A stretch of DNA of 64,000 bases from Acanthacorydalis orientalis (GCA_034766995.1 CM068317.1:49438425-49502424); one strand, 5' to 3'; shown: positions 38,040 through 50,666, counted from the first letter of the stretch. Numbers and translations are program-made. The notes: generated by a model from the letters alone, not told the origin.

Positions 38040-38270
38040 TTATTGATAAAATGCAAGAAACTATTTTCCATTAAGAAAATTGTAAGACAATATGTCGAAT
38101 CAATTTTGCCAAGCTGAAATGCAACGAACAAACTTGAATCTTTTTGGTTTTCAGGTGCGAATGAAACACGCCAGTGCTTTTTTATTCTATGAACCGGCCC
38201 CCTAACAGAAACGCGATCGATATTGCGGTAAAACTACAACATGAATATAGTAGATTTAGAATTAATCGAA
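38032..38270 (+). repeat. Dispersed repeat D4, copy 1
   Basis: Matches 42579-42805 in the same orientation. Shared blocks include ACAATTTATTGA, AAGAAAATTGTAAGACAATA.GTCGAATC and ACG.GATCGATATTG.GG with AAAACTACAA after it. It follows a (TA)n tract at 37998-38031. One frame reads KKIVRQYVESIL, so a coding origin is possible; the class is unknown. Confidence 0.65.
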
Positions 38271-38324
38271 AAATAACATTAATGCTTGAATAAAAAAAAA
38301 GAAAGATTATTTTCACTAATGAAT

Positions 38325-38500
38325 TATTATTTTCATCATCATCTTCATCATCGACGGCGCTACAGCCCAAATCGAGCCTTGGCCTCATCAATTTTCAATC
38401 TATAGATATCCTTCTCCCTGCAGATCCTTCTCCAGTTCTTTACTCCCAATACTTTTACCCCATTCTTCTCTACATTGTCTATCTATCTGAGGCACGGTTT
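38325..38500 (-). mobile_element. Non-LTR retrotransposon 3' end with ATG-type tail
   Basis: On the minus strand the passage RSICREKDIYRLKIDEAKAR, then FGL-stop-RRR, matches the C-terminal ending (DR..WR..V.EAKAR.GL) of many insect non-LTR retrotransposons. It is followed by a trinucleotide tail of GAT/ATG repeats at 38353-38325. Only the last 150 bp remain. Confidence 0.6.
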
Positions 38501-40060
38501 ATCTTTTTTCATTACATAGTAAATTTAAAATAATTCTTTTGACTCACATGTACCATAAATATTTACTAATAATTGTCGATTCTTGATTAGGTTCATTTCA
38601 ATTACAATTCTATCATCTTCAGTGTAGTACTATGTTGAAAAAAATATTTTACAGATTTTTCTATGCATCTGACTGAACTGAGAATGATAAGTGATGTGAA
38701 GGGACTACGCATGAGATACAAACAATATAAATCAACAGGAGAAACGGATTGAAATACGTACAAACCGCCTCAGATGATCATTTAAAATAATTGAGATTTT
38801 AGCGATCCTGTTATCAAATCGCTCGAGCATTCAGCGGCCGGTCTGATTTCATAAACAGCACAGCCGCACTGTGAAAATTTGTCACGGGACGAGTAAATCG
38901 TTTCGTACCCTATTTCAAGCTCGAGAAGTTCCCTACGCACTTGACAGTGGCGAGCTAGTTGTTAACCGAACCGTCGTCCTCATATATCCGGGCACGTGCG
39001 CCAGCTGATTTATTCGACGAGCGGGCCACGAACTTTAATTAACCTGTATTACGTACGCGTGCATAAATTGCGGCTATTTCGTTCAGCCCATTTTTACATA
39101 ATTGAATTTCGGAACGAACGGCGATAAGGCTCGGGACGCGGGTGGTCGGTCCGTGCACGGTCGGCCTATTGTTTATAATAATTAGCTTGTTGTCAACTAC
39201 ACATACAGTCATAGGTTCGTAAATTTGGTGAACGTTTCTAAAGTTCAAAAGCATTTTCTCGTTGCCTGTTAGAATTGGCAGATGTCCGTGTCTGTTGTTC
39301 ATCGTTTAACTATTAAGTGTTTTAGTTTTTCATTCAATACTATTATAAAACTAGTTAAAATTCAGATAAATATACAATTTTTCATTTTTTTGAAATGTTG
39401 GAATTAAAGTATGTGAAACACCATTTTCAATAAATGAATGATAAACTGAAGCTTTTTTTTAAAAAAAAATAATGTGCGCGTTCGCCATGCCCGTTAGATT
39501 GGAAATCTAAGTGAGAATAAAATCAAATGGTGTTATAAATGAAGGAGTAGAACAGTTGGATTGTAGTTAGAACGACTTATTTAAATTTAAATCAAATTGA
39601 CACAATATTATAACTGGTTCTAATAATATACAAGATGTGATAAACCAAATATTATACAAAGCGATACATAAGTACAAAAAAATATTATTAATTAGATACC
39701 GTCGGAAATATCACACCCTCACAGCGATATTTTTACAGAACGATAAACTAACCTCAAACTAAACATGTACTTAACATAAAACCAATTAGCGCAATTATTA
39801 ATTCTCATTCGGTTTATTCTTGAACCGACAACTATTTTTCACACCGTTCGCATTTACATTTCATTTTTGTACGTCTGAAATCGTGTCTCGTTTCGAAAAT
39901 AAGACTGTGATAAAATCGTGCATCGGGGTAAAAAGGCGAGCGACCGCTTAAGAGCTCGTCATACAACATGTCACGGTAGTTATTTTATGTTTACCTTACG
40001 TCAATTAACTTGTTAATTAAAAACCGTGCGCATTAAATATTTACTGAGGTACTGGTTTAT
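38500..40060. other. No gene recognised; GC-richer 38820-39300
   Basis: The CpG-richer patch contains an 87-codon minus-strand frame without known relatives and may be regulatory. The flanks are AT-rich and featureless. (CA)n(TA)n lies at 40064-40114. Confidence 0.3.
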
Positions 40061-40064
40061 ATTA

Positions 40065-40114
<50 letters not shown>

Positions 40115-40116
<2 letters not shown>

Positions 40117-40990
40117 GGTGTTCCATAATTTATCATCTCATTTCTTTTTATTATAACTTTAGAACCAATGTAAAAAAACACGAGCTGTGAACGATAAATG
40201 AAAGTTTAATTCAATGAATTGTTCATTATCAAATTTAAAAAAAGAACATCAATCAAATGTCCGCCGTAAGAGTGGCTGACAGATTCGAGCCCTTTCTACG
40301 GCACCACGTTCCATGACTTTATCCAGAGTTTCTTGTGGTAGAGTTGTTTCGCCTCGAATGTTTTGCTTGAGGTCTTGCACATTTGCTGGCTTTTTCGGTG
40401 TATACTTTTGAGATTAAATCGCCGAAAATAAAAAGGCTTACCAGAAACCGGAAATTTCATTTGTTTACCGAACTATTCAGCTCAAAGCGAGCTTCGTCCG
40501 ACATCAACAATTTTGAAGAAAAATCTATGATTCCAGCATCGAGATTTAATAGCGCTTCACAGTGAATAAGATGCGTTTACATATTAATCGGACTTAATTC
40601 CCGAACTACCTGTATCTTGTAAGAGAACAGATGTTAATCGATTCTTATTGTTCTGTACAAGACCGATCCGATGATATTCAACTGAACGGAACGTCTTCTT
40701 AAGGATGTTTTTGGATCTTCTTACACATTTTCATTAGCATGCTCGACGTTTTACAAACACCGACTTGTTCTTGATCTCTCTGTATGCCTCCGATCGCCAG
40801 TCGTTCCTGTATGTTCGAATCGGCACACTAACTGTCGAACCTTCTGAGCAGTACGCGCATCCTGCTGAGCGTATTGCCATCGAAATCCTCATTGTGTTGC
40901 GACAACTAACGGACTGTTTCCAAAATAGAGATCCTCGCTATTGCGGCGTGATGTTCAAGAGTGTAACGTTTCATTTTAAAACATAGCTGC
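40115..40990 (-). pseudogene. Tc1/IS630-type transposase relic with internal deletion
   Basis: A TIR-like GGGTGTTCCATAATTTATC at 40116 directly follows (TA)n. On the minus strand, blocks in order are RQLVCRFEHTGTTGDRR (DNA-binding domain), YKIQVVRELS, MSDEARFELNSSVNK (first catalytic Asp) and GDLISKVYTEK. The last is VQDLKQNIRGETTLPQETLD followed by KVMERGAVERARICQ. The second Asp region is missing between SVNK and the SKVYTEK block, and frames shift repeatedly. This fits the insect family in which SPDLTPLDFFLWGYLK precedes K.KVY; here only its last part is kept. Confidence 0.75.
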
Positions 40991-41079
40991 ACTTTAATCT
41001 TGAGAGGAAATGACAGAAAAATTGAAAATAATATTGTTAGACGCAAAACAAATACGATGATAAATTTTTGGGGAATCCA

Positions 41080-41138
<59 letters not shown>

Positions 41139-41146
41139 TATATATA

Positions 41147-41202
<56 letters not shown>

Positions 41203-41221
41203 AATATAAAAATAAATATAA

Positions 41222-41282
<61 letters not shown>

Positions 41283-41463
41283 TGTGTATTGATATAAATT
41301 GAAGTTCATAAGATTCTGCGTTCAAGAGTGTAGCGATTCATCTCAAAACTTTTGAAGTTGCTCTTTAACAATCTTGAAAGAAAATGACAGAAAAAATGAA
41401 AACAAAGAAGTTGTAAACAGAACAATTGAGGTGATGAATTTCGGAACACCTAGTATGTATACA

Positions 41464-41544
<81 letters not shown>

Positions 41545-41560
41545 TGTGTGTGTGTGTAGA
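40948..41560. repeat. ~370-bp duplicated unit, each with (TA)n
   Basis: The segments 40948-41090 and 41318-41475 align. Shared pieces are GTTCAAGAGTGTA.CG.TTCAT, AATCTTGA.AG.AAATGACAG, and GATGA.TTT..GGAA followed at once by AGTACATATATATA. Each copy runs into a long TA tract (41082-41280 and 41466-41541). The first copy overlaps the end of the Tc1-type relic. Confidence 0.65.
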
Positions 41561-41886
41561 TGTGACACAGTTCATGTACTCTCCGAGCATGAATAAAAGC
41601 GTCGCAGTGAACAGAACTACAAAAGGACAACGACGTCCGCAAAGTCTCATGATGCAGTTTATATTACGGGCAGCAGCCGTCGTCTCGGAAGCAGATGTCG
41701 TCCCGTGTAACATGACGTTCTCGTTCGTTCGTAAACTAATTATTTTTATTTTTTTCTCTCTGCTGGTCTCGGCGCGCACGGCGAAACGACGGAACCCCTG
41801 TCCGTCCGCCGGAATCCTTTTTACGGCTACAGGTGAACACGGCTACACGTCCATGAATCACCCGTTATTAATGTACTATTATATAC

Positions 41887-41941
<55 letters not shown>

Positions 41942-42570
41942 GAAATTCTCAGCGTTTTTATTACAAAAACTATTTTATACATTTTTTTGAATAGAAAGAT
42001 ACGCCATAACACCGATGAAATTTATGTACAAATATAGAAATTCGCAGCGAATATTTATACGAGCCCTCTGAACAAATTTCAACGTTTCTTTTCTGTTGTA
42101 AAAAAGCGACCGGTATTGAGAATTTTTTTTTGATATTTTCAAACGAATTTATAAAAATTAAAAGTATGATGTAAACAGAATAATGTCGGATAGACGAGGT
42201 CAGACGAAACGAAATAAAACTGGTGATAAGAATGTCATTGTCGGAACAAGAAAAGATTCAAAGCACTTTCGCATGAAATATGTCTGTATTATTTCTAACA
42301 AATTTCCTCGCTGTCTCAGTTAAGGGTTGTTTTTCAAAAACTTGGAACATCTCTCGAGGTTATCTTCGCAATTATTTCCAAATAGATGTTCTGCTGTAGA
42401 CTTTCTCGAATGTTCCACACTGACAGAATAGTTCCTGTAAGAGAAAATCAACAAGAAATCAAGGTTTTGGAAAATTACGGCACGTATCCCTGATGTTTTA
42501 ATCTGAGTTATGTTTTTTTTTTCTATGCGGTTTTCTGCGGAACGTACCTACCGCATAAGAACAGAACTTG
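41560..42570. other. GC-richer patch then AT-rich; no gene recognised
   Basis: The segment 41580-41850 is CpG-rich with open frames on both strands that I cannot place. (TA)n lies at 41880-41940. The part 42000-42570 is featureless. Confidence 0.3.
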
Positions 42571-42578
42571 ATCCTATA

Positions 42579-42805
42579 TACAATTTATTGACGAAACACA
42601 AGAAAACTAAAACAATTTTCTATTAAGAAAATTGTAAGACAATACGTCGAATCAATCTTCCCAAACTGAAACGCAACAAACAATTCTCGATATTGTTTGT
42701 TTTTACGTACGGACGAAGTACGGCGGTGCCGTTCTTTTTTCTCCTGTTAGAAGAAACGTGATCGATATTGTGGCAAAACTACAATCGGAATATAAATAAA
42801 AAAAC
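42579..42805 (+). repeat. Dispersed repeat D4, copy 2
   Basis: Diverged copy of the repeat at 38032-38270. The retrotransposon tail next to that copy is absent here. Confidence 0.6.
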
Positions 42806-43632
42806 TTCGAACAACACATTGAGAATTGTACTTGAAAAGTTTTCTTTGTCGTTTCGTTTTTCATCGTCGGTTGCCAGATGTAATCAAACTAAATTCCCTC
42901 GTCACACATGCACATACATACATATATATATATATACGTAGAAGGTAGTTTCACAAAAAGAGGGAAAAAAGTACAAGCGTCTTGTACCATACGTTCCTTC
43001 GTTATTTGTTTTTTCAAAAAAAAAAAAACAAACTGCTGCGGGTACAGATCTCAGCTACGCTAATAAGCTAGATATAGTTGATACCCTTATTACAAGGGAG
43101 TATGTGGTACGATTATAAATATTCTTGAACAGAGGACGCTCGTTTCTTAAAGAAAAAACTTTTGCGAAAGCGCTACGTCGAGAGTTGCAACTGTATTCAT
43201 AAAATAACAGGATTTTAGACTGGAGATGTATTAAAAAAAAACTAAGATGATTTATTATGGAGGAATAAATGGGGAAGGTTTTAAAATAGATTTCATGTAT
43301 ATGTGTATATATATATATATAGATATATACATACATATACTAGAGAAATATTTTCTTTGAATAGGTTTTTATGAAACAGCGTTCATGAAATGAACTTCTT
43401 TGATTTAAAATAAACTTCTGTTTTATTCATTAATTATAAAATTTATAATCTGTGGAAAATGTTGATACAGAATGATTTCTCTAATTATTTAAGTATTTAT
43501 ATCTATTAAAAAATATCTTGACACATTTTTCAATAAGTAGAGAAACCAAAATTAACGACTTGTTTAAAAATTAATAATTGTTCTAAGATATCCTGAAAGA
43601 AACAATCGTGTCGGCCATCTTGCATATAAATA

Positions 43633-44112
43633 TTAGGCGTACAAATTGATTCGGTGCTTTTCTTTAACAGAAAATCAATGTTCATTTACGGAAAAATCGA
43701 ACACATCTCCGTAATCAAAGTATCTCCCATTATCTTGTATAACTTTTCTCCATTTGTCGGGTAATATGACGAATCCTTTGATCCGACAAAGTCATTAATA
43801 CATTTTCGTACTTCTTCTATTGTTTAAGCATTTTTTATATATTTTATGCGTCATAGCACCTTCCACCAAAGTTGAGAAAGGCATTTTACCAACATTTTTT
43901 TCAACTGGAATGCGAAAAGTATGCAATTCTTTATTAGCTGCTTTTCGGATTCCATCGTGTTCACTATTAGTTTGTAAGGCTATTTCACCTGCTCGGCCAA
44001 GATATATAGTGGCTTTTAAATGTTAAGGTTGGCTCTTTAAAATCCTGAAACGACGAAAAAATATTTCAATTCGAAACAGTGCTATGATTGATTCAATGTA
44101 AAAGCAATCTAA
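43633..44112 (-). mobile_element. Deletion-type mariner relic (family M1, copy 4)
   Basis: Flanked by TA on both sides (43631-43632, 44113-44114). The 3' terminal repeat at 43633 reads TTAGGCGTACAAATTGATTC on the plus strand. Minus-strand coding remains are MESEKQLIKNCILFAFQLKK and then EEVRKCINDFVGSKDSSYY, joining N- and C-terminal blocks without the catalytic middle. The element is 480 bp, about a third of a full mariner. The 5' terminal repeat has lost an internal piece. Confidence 0.8.
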
Positions 44113-44114
44113 TA

Positions 44115-45590
44115 GAATTGAAAAAAAAGCTTTATTCAAAAGATAGTCAAATATTAAACAAATCGATGCATAAAAGTGATAAATCTTCGAAATTCATCAG
44201 AAAAAGTTCTATAAAACTACAGAAACCAATAAAACAAGAAAGATTTTAAAAGATAACCTGAAGAAAGACTCCTTCACATCAAACACAAAACGATATTTTG
44301 TCGCAATTCTGAATTTCATACTCTTAACTATCGATTCTAAACATATCCGCGGATATTCTTTCCATATTTATCACTAAAATGATTAATACTTAGCCTCTTA
44401 AGAGGATATGACGGATATATCTATCTTGCCCACTTCATATCCTCGAAGACTACCCACTCAAGGGGATAACAGAGAAAATAGTATATTTTCAACAATAATT
44501 CTGACACTGTCGCTAAAATAACTTTCAAAAATAATTTCAAGCATTTTTATAAAAATATTTGGATTTTTTCCGAATGAAAATATTAAATCATTGTTTAATA
44601 ATCAATTATGAATATCATTTATGTGAAGATGTTGTCATTTTTAGAGATTTAAGGCATAAAAAATTCTTTAAATTTTCAAATTGTCGATTTTACTAAGACC
44701 ATAAACAATTTCTGACCAAAAATGTTGATCTTTATTACTGTTTGTTCGCGATTCAACGTCTACCAATTATTTTCAGTGATTTGTAAGAAAAATTAGTTTG
44801 TTTTTTCTTCAGAAAAGATTGCAGCTCTGTTCTAATAATAGAATCATTTTTTTTCTAGTTTACAACAAGCTTCAAATCGTCCAAATCACCAAAATCTGTT
44901 TAAACAGCACACAATACCCTTAAAAATTAATTAATTTAAAATAAAAACTAGAACCGAACTCTATAAATCAAGTCGAACCGAACACCGTCCGATAGAAATA
45001 TCAAAACGCCGTACCCTCTATTTACAGATAGTGAAAGGAACGATTTTCACTTTCGCGCTTTCGCAAGGATAAATCGCCGCGGCTCGACTGACTTTTGTGT
45101 AACGGGACGTCGGTTCGAGCCGAAGAAAAATCACGTGTTTACGGGATCGTTTACGGCGGCTGTAGATTTCCTTCTATCATCTCGACATGATGAAAAACCC
45201 GCTCCGATCCGTCACTGTCAGCTCGGTTTTTATTACGCGTGCGTTTTTCCTTCTGGTCCTCGTTTTTTTCTGAACGCACGAAAAGTTCAAGTCGTCCTCA
45301 CTTTCAAATAAAATTCACACACGGTTACATTTTTATTGCATTCGCTAGTAGGTCGTTTATAATTTCGTTTGTCTCTCTCACTGTTTACCTTTCTCTGTTC
45401 TATACGTAAAGTAATAAAATCACAGGCGTACAGCTCTTTCAGATAGATTTCAAATTAGTACCGAGCTGTAATTCAGCCGTAAATCAAATTTCCCATGACA
45501 AGACACATCATTAAACGTTTTCATGAACGATAGAGGCCGTTCCTGTTCACACATTGTTTGTTAATGCGCGATTTCGGTTTTCATATATTT
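44115..45590. other. AT-rich, GC-richer 44990-45300; no gene recognised
   Basis: Near 44400-44460 a palindromic passage, TTAAGAGGATATGACGGATA versus TATCCTCGAAGACTACCCAC, is only partly complementary. The CpG-rich patch could be regulatory. No coding region is recognised. Confidence 0.3.
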
Positions 45591-45597
45591 TTTTATA

Positions 45598-46888
45598 CTG
45601 GGATAGGACGAAAATTTCCGGGCCTGAATAAGAAAACAACATTATTTTGGACTGATTTTCATTTATTTCTCAACCTTATTTCCATTCAGCTCGATACACT
45701 TTTCCAAACGATGTATTGCAGCGATAATGCCAGACTGCTAGGCCGACTGACTTGTCAAGGTTCTCAAAATATTCATTTACAGCATCGCTGATTTCAATAA
45801 AGTTCACAAATATTTTTCCTCTGAGCCATGTTTCGGGGTTAGGAAAGAGATAGAAGTTGCATGGAGCTAAATCTAGCGAATATAGTGGATAGGAAAGCAA
45901 CTCGAACTTCACTTCATTGATTTTAGCCATCGCAACAACTGATGTGTGAGCCGGTGCGTTGTCATGATGGAATAACACTTTCTTTTTCGACAAATCTGGC
46001 CGTTTTTTCTTGATCTCATCGTCAAAACACTGCAATAAGTTCGCATAATACTTGCTATTAATTGTTTTTCCCTTTTCAAGGCAATCAATGGAGAGTATTT
46101 CACGAGTATCCCAAAAAACAGTCGCCATAACCTTACCAGCCGATAGAATTATCTTTATCGTCTTCTTTGGAGTCGATTCGACTTTCACAGTCCATTATTT
46201 CAACAGCTGTTTGATCTCAGAAGTCTAGTGGTGGATCCAAGTCTAATTAACGGTTATGTATCCATGCGGAAATTCAGTTGGATTCCGCTTATAGAATGCA
46301 AAATAATCGATTGAGATGTTCTTTCGACATGGTTTTTGGTCGGATGTGAACAAACGTGGCATCCATCTAGTGCACAGTGTTATCATAATCAAGATATTGG
46401 ACACACCTTTCGTTGATATGCTAAAAGTTTTTGCTATCTCTGTCATTCTTACTCTGCGGTCTATCGAAACTGTTTTGTTGATTTTTTTCTATTATTTCTG
46501 CGGTAGTCACTCCAATTGGACGTCCGCTGTGCGGTTCAACACTGGTGCGCGTCCGACCCATTTTATGTTCAGCAATACAGCGTTTAACTGTTGTATTCGA
46601 TGGAGAGGAGTTCTCCAATATTGAGTCGAGCTTTTTTTTCATTACGGTTGCACTTGAACCTTTAAAAAAAATTTAATCACGGCATGAATTTCCACGTTTT
46701 TCCGTTTTTTGAAAACGAAGCATGTGGTATTCACTTCGGCGGGCTGTCAAACCAATACTAAGCACATCATTGAGTCGAAGCCTCGAACATAGGCGTACGA
46801 AGAATGAAATCATCCAACACCGTCAAAATATCGAAAAAGGTGGCACCCGTCTACATGCGAGACCCGTTACTTTTCGCCCCACCCTCGT
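45598..46888 (-). pseudogene. Nearly full-length mariner element with dead transposase
   Basis: The ends CTGGGATAGGACGAAAATTT (plus, 45598) and ACGAGGGTGGGGCGAAAAGT (minus, about 46887) are degenerate inverted repeats, giving about 1.29 kb, the normal mariner length. A TA precedes the left end. Transposase blocks on the minus strand, in order, are VEPHSGRPIGVTTAEIIEK, RMTEIAKTFSISTKGVSNIL, TVN-stop-TWIHH, SAGKVMATVFWDTREI, KKVLFHHDNAPAHTSVV and SLDLAPCNFYLFP. Of the D,D34D triad the first Asp is Asn beside a stop codon, the second is intact, and the third is Asn. Several frameshifts add to this. The original frame ends NKVEK-TAA at 45663-45665. Confidence 0.9.
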
Positions 46889-47430
46889 GCGCACGACATC
46901 AAACGATGCATTTCGTTCCGGCGGGCGCGGGATCCGTCGCCGTCGTTTCATCATCATCTGCTAAAACAAACAGACAAGACAAACACGACTAATAATAATA
47001 ACGACATGACGATACGGTTCCGGGGCGTCGGCGGTCCGCGTCCCGTCGATTACGTCGTATCGTGTGCAATCGCGCGCCGTTCATAAACAGATAATTGCGG
47101 ATTCGGTTCACTTTTATCTCGGATCCGTACGCTAACGAGCGAACGCGCGTGCAAAAACGAAACTCGAACCGAACGAGTCATTTAGTCGGATGACACACGG
47201 ACCGTTTATCGAGTGTAATTAATATCAATTGATTTCCGGTGCTTAATTCGGATACTGGAGTTATAATCGTCCGCACATTACAAGTTTATACATACTCGGG
47301 TTTATTTTCATATCGTCGATTCGACATTGATATTTTGTACGAGTGAATTTTGTTTTTTTGAAATTCGTGTTCGGTTCTTCTCTGCTGAAACAGAAGTGAT
47401 TTTTTTTTGGGGTAAACTCATTTTTTTTTA
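46889..47430. other. CpG-rich patch, candidate regulatory
   Basis: GC-richer, CpG-dense sequence at 46889-47210 next to the mariner, then AT-rich. No protein is recognised. Confidence 0.25.
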
Positions 47431-47439
47431 TCGAATCGA

Positions 47440-47661
47440 CTCGTGTAACTGTAATTGTATGGTACTATATCTGTAATCCTGTTGATAGTTATCTTGTCGG
47501 TTAATTTCTGTTTAAGCCCTCGAATTGTGCGTGGATCTTATTCAACTAACGTATTCAGTCGGTCGTTATGAACTGAAAAAGGACGCCCTCGACCTTCTTC
47601 ATCTTCAAGGCCCTCGTATCCAAGACGAAACTTTTGGAACCCCCATTGCACAGTACGTTCC
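47440..47661 (-). pseudogene. Mariner N-terminal relic interrupted by piggyBac-like DNA
   Basis: Minus-strand reading from 47661 gives VKERTVQWGFQKFRLGYEGL, then EDEEGRGRPFSVHND and LVE-stop-DPRTI. This is the second helix-turn-helix of mellifera-like mariner transposases (ERTVQRWF.KFR.GD..LEDEE..GRP). The reading breaks exactly at a TTAA (47662-47665), where piggyBac-like sequence starts. A mariner-type end on the minus strand (TACAAGGTTGGTAGAAAAAT) at about 48346 is likely its other side. Confidence 0.75.
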
Positions 47662-47665
47662 TTAA

Positions 47666-48250
47666 CCCCTTAAACGTTTTGTTTTATTTTGAGAATGTGC
47701 ACTGCTGTGCTTAATTATTTTCTAATTAAATTCTTATTATTTTATATTTACCGTCTTCCTCTTATACTAAATTCTACATTTGTCCTCTCTCATATACTGA
47801 TTTTTAAACGTACAGACAAAAACGAAAACATTCATTTATCAAGCACGATACCATGATGTTAACCCCTTAAGCGTTTTGTTTTGAGATTGTGCACCGGTGT
47901 GCTCAATTATATCTTGGCGATGACACGTATGCTCGACGAACACACAGTAAACGCACTTGATGTAAGATTGAGTTAAATTAGAACAAAATCTGAATTTTTT
48001 TTGGTTGTTTCTTTGAAAACTTTTTAATTTTATTGGTCATTAATTCCCAAATCGTATTTCATTACTGTTCGTTGGCATCCATTTTTTTAATCTTGAATGT
48101 TGTTTCAAATTCAAGCGATTTTCCAAATATTGCTCAGCATATAAATTAGTTTGCTGCACTATTACGTTTAGTGAGTCATGATCTAAAATATTTTCTATAT
48201 AGAACACACGTTTGGTTTTTGATGAAAGGGGAATAGTGAAATTTGGGCCA
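47666..48250 (-). mobile_element. piggyBac-like ends and transposase fragment
   Basis: Two left ends, TTAA followed by CCCCTTAA.CGTTTTGTTTT, occur at 47662 and 47859, in the same orientation. They share GTGCAC.G.TGTGCT.AATTAT. On the minus strand 48250-48038 reads RVFYIENILDHDSLNVIVQQ, then TNLYAEQYLENRLNLKQHSR and LKKWMPTNSNEIR. This fits the early part of piggyBac transposases (a TN.YA segment before W.PT...E). The catalytic core is deleted, so the copy is inactive. Confidence 0.65.
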
Positions 48251-48343
48251 AGATGAGCAGTAAATAAATAAATAAATAATAAATAAAAACCTTATTCACT
48301 TCACAAGTTTTTCTATTAAACCCAATTATTTTTCTACCAACCT

Positions 48344-48344
<1 letters not shown>

Positions 48345-48382
<38 letters not shown>

Positions 48383-48548
48383 CATGTATTATAGAAGCAT
48401 CATCCCGCTGTAATGAATATTTTATTCGAAATACAGTACTTTACTTATTTACAAAATCATATTTAAATTAAATCTGGAACATCCACTTCAGTACATCACA
48501 ATTACCTACACTGGAATTGAATAACAGATATTTGTATCTTATCTGAAA
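48345..48548 (+). repeat. (TA)n tract plus dispersed repeat D3, copy 2
   Basis: (TA)n lies at 48345-48380, then the D3 sequence homologous to 23852-24012 with the same junction to (TA)n. Confidence 0.65.
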
Positions 48549-48549
48549 C

Positions 48550-49024
48550 GCTCAAGAGTACTAAAACAATGTACCGGATTGGTCACAATTAAAAAAAAAT
48601 ATCTCAATTAAAATTTCAGTTTCGCTTTTATAGTAATGGACGGACAGATTGTGCCGTTGCGAAAAAAAATCGTCCGTTGACAATTAAACCGACAACAAAA
48701 ATCTAATTAAAACACTGAGCCTCGTCCGTTGCCTGAAAGGATCAGTCGAGGGAAAGTACACTCGAATCACACTTCGCCGACCGAAAAAAACCTCCACTAA
48801 TTATAGGACATCGTGAGCGACTGACAGGCGATTTTAATCGTTCAATCAGCACCGTCCCAACGAATATTTCCCTGTCGATGCGCGACGCGTCGTATTTACA
48901 GGATTTTATTGCAAATTGAAGTATAAAGTATGCAGTAAAATTTTACGTCTACGTTTTACTTTTTTTATGGACGGTCTTAACGCGTTCAGTCGTTCATTAC
49001 GAACATTATTCGAACACACATACC

Positions 49025-49108
<84 letters not shown>

Positions 49109-49619
49109 TGTGTGTGTGTAAGATTTCCGAAACAGGTGTGACGCAGATTCAATATTAATGACTACATTTTCCCCGGTCTTCATTATTTGTCAGATGGATT
49201 ATACGAGTGATATAAAGTATATGAAATAAAGTAACGAGTTTTTCTTTTAGTCGAGTTCGATCGTAAAATATAACTACATAAATATTATATGAAAAGTTTT
49301 TCCCGTGTACAGCAAGACGGAGAGACTTGTGTGATTCGAAAAATATATTATTTATCCGTTTTTTGTTCGATACGAGCAATAATAGAAGAATAATACATTT
49401 ACATCCAGCGAAAGACATTATGATGATTATTAAAACTTTGTGAGTGAAAAAAAAAACAGTTTCAAAGGGGTGACTCGTTCCCGGTACGATAGTCTCAATG
49501 GAGCATTGAAGAATCGTCCGTGCGGTTTTGATAATTGATTTAAACTTTACAGCCATATTTTTTTCCATAAATGGAGAAACAATTCTACAATTAAGACATA
49601 GTGAAAAACTTGTGATTTA

Positions 49620-49625
<6 letters not shown>
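48550..49625. other. No gene recognised
   Basis: GC-richer at 48620-48900. A compound (TA)n(CA)n(TG)n tract lies at 49026-49120, then AT-rich sequence. Confidence 0.35.

Positions 49626-49701
<76 letters not shown>
49625..49701. repeat. (TA)n microsatellite
   Basis: Pure TA run ending directly at a TTAGGTGACTAGGTGAATAG terminal-repeat-like sequence. Confidence 0.9.
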
Positions 49702-49705
<4 letters not shown>

Positions 49706-50270
49706 GTGACTAGGTGAATAGTTGCGGTAATGTAAATGAATTTAAAGGTCATAAACCACAATCATTCTTCTACTGACCTAATACAAGACAAATCTTTACA
49801 ATAAAGTTGTCTTCTATACTGTGATATCATTTGCATGATGGTTGGTTCGTTGTTGTGGTTTCAAGACGCTTCGACAGCTGAGATCATTAGCTTCCGAACA
49901 CACACTTGGCGAACGCGTACTTTGAAGAAACAGCTGTTTTAATTATCCTGTGTGTTCGCATGATTTGACCCATCACGATTTTTTTCTTCGAGGCTACTTA
50001 AGATAATACGTATATGTCAATAAGCTAAAAACCATCTTTCAGTTAAAGGACAACATATGAGAAGAAATTTCAGCGATGTGTCCAGAAAGCTTGAAAGAAT
50101 TGATAAAAAATACCTTAAAAAGAGGTCGACTTTGTAAAACCGAAAGTGGACGTTACTTACATAATCTCATATTTCATGTATAATCAGGATAATTCACCCA
50201 TCTTTACACTATATTTTGTGAAATAAAAAACATGAAAATATTGAAAACTTATTAATGTTTTCAAACCTCT
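49702..50270 (+). pseudogene. Tc1/IS630-type transposase C-terminal relic
   Basis: It begins with TTAGGTGACTAGGTGAATAG. Coding remains from 49855 read WFQDASTAE, then LGERV, NYPVCSHDLTHHDFFLRGYL (normally WP.RSPDLTPLDFFLWGYL, with the Asp of LDFF retained as HDFF), YVYVNKLKTIFQLKDNI, EEISAMCPESLKELIKNTLK and RGRLCKTESGRYLHNLIFH. This is the canonical order of this insect transposase family. There are two internal stops and shifts, and the N-terminal half is absent. Confidence 0.8.
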
Positions 50271-50666
50271 TCTTTCTTTTTGAGCCGCTCTCTAGAAAAC
50301 GATTACATGTTTGTTTAAATAATGTTTATATTTTCTTGTATCATGTCTATCATCTATAAAACTCTAATGTAGAAAAAAATCTTTCAACTGTATTTTTAGT
50401 AAACGAAAATAAAGTGCAAGTGATTTTTATTTTCATTAGTGCAGTGATTAATATTTTTAGATTGTTTAGCTTTATTTATACAACTTTTTAATATATATAA
50501 ACACATTTCAACAGATAGAGCAATTTGAAAATTCCACCAGACACATTTATTCATTAACTAGTCAGGAATCTTATATTAAATCCAGTAATCATTCTTAGAA
50601 ATTACTTCTGACTCTTCTGCAACGCACACAAAGTCATTTCTTGATCAAAAACGCACATTCAATGAT

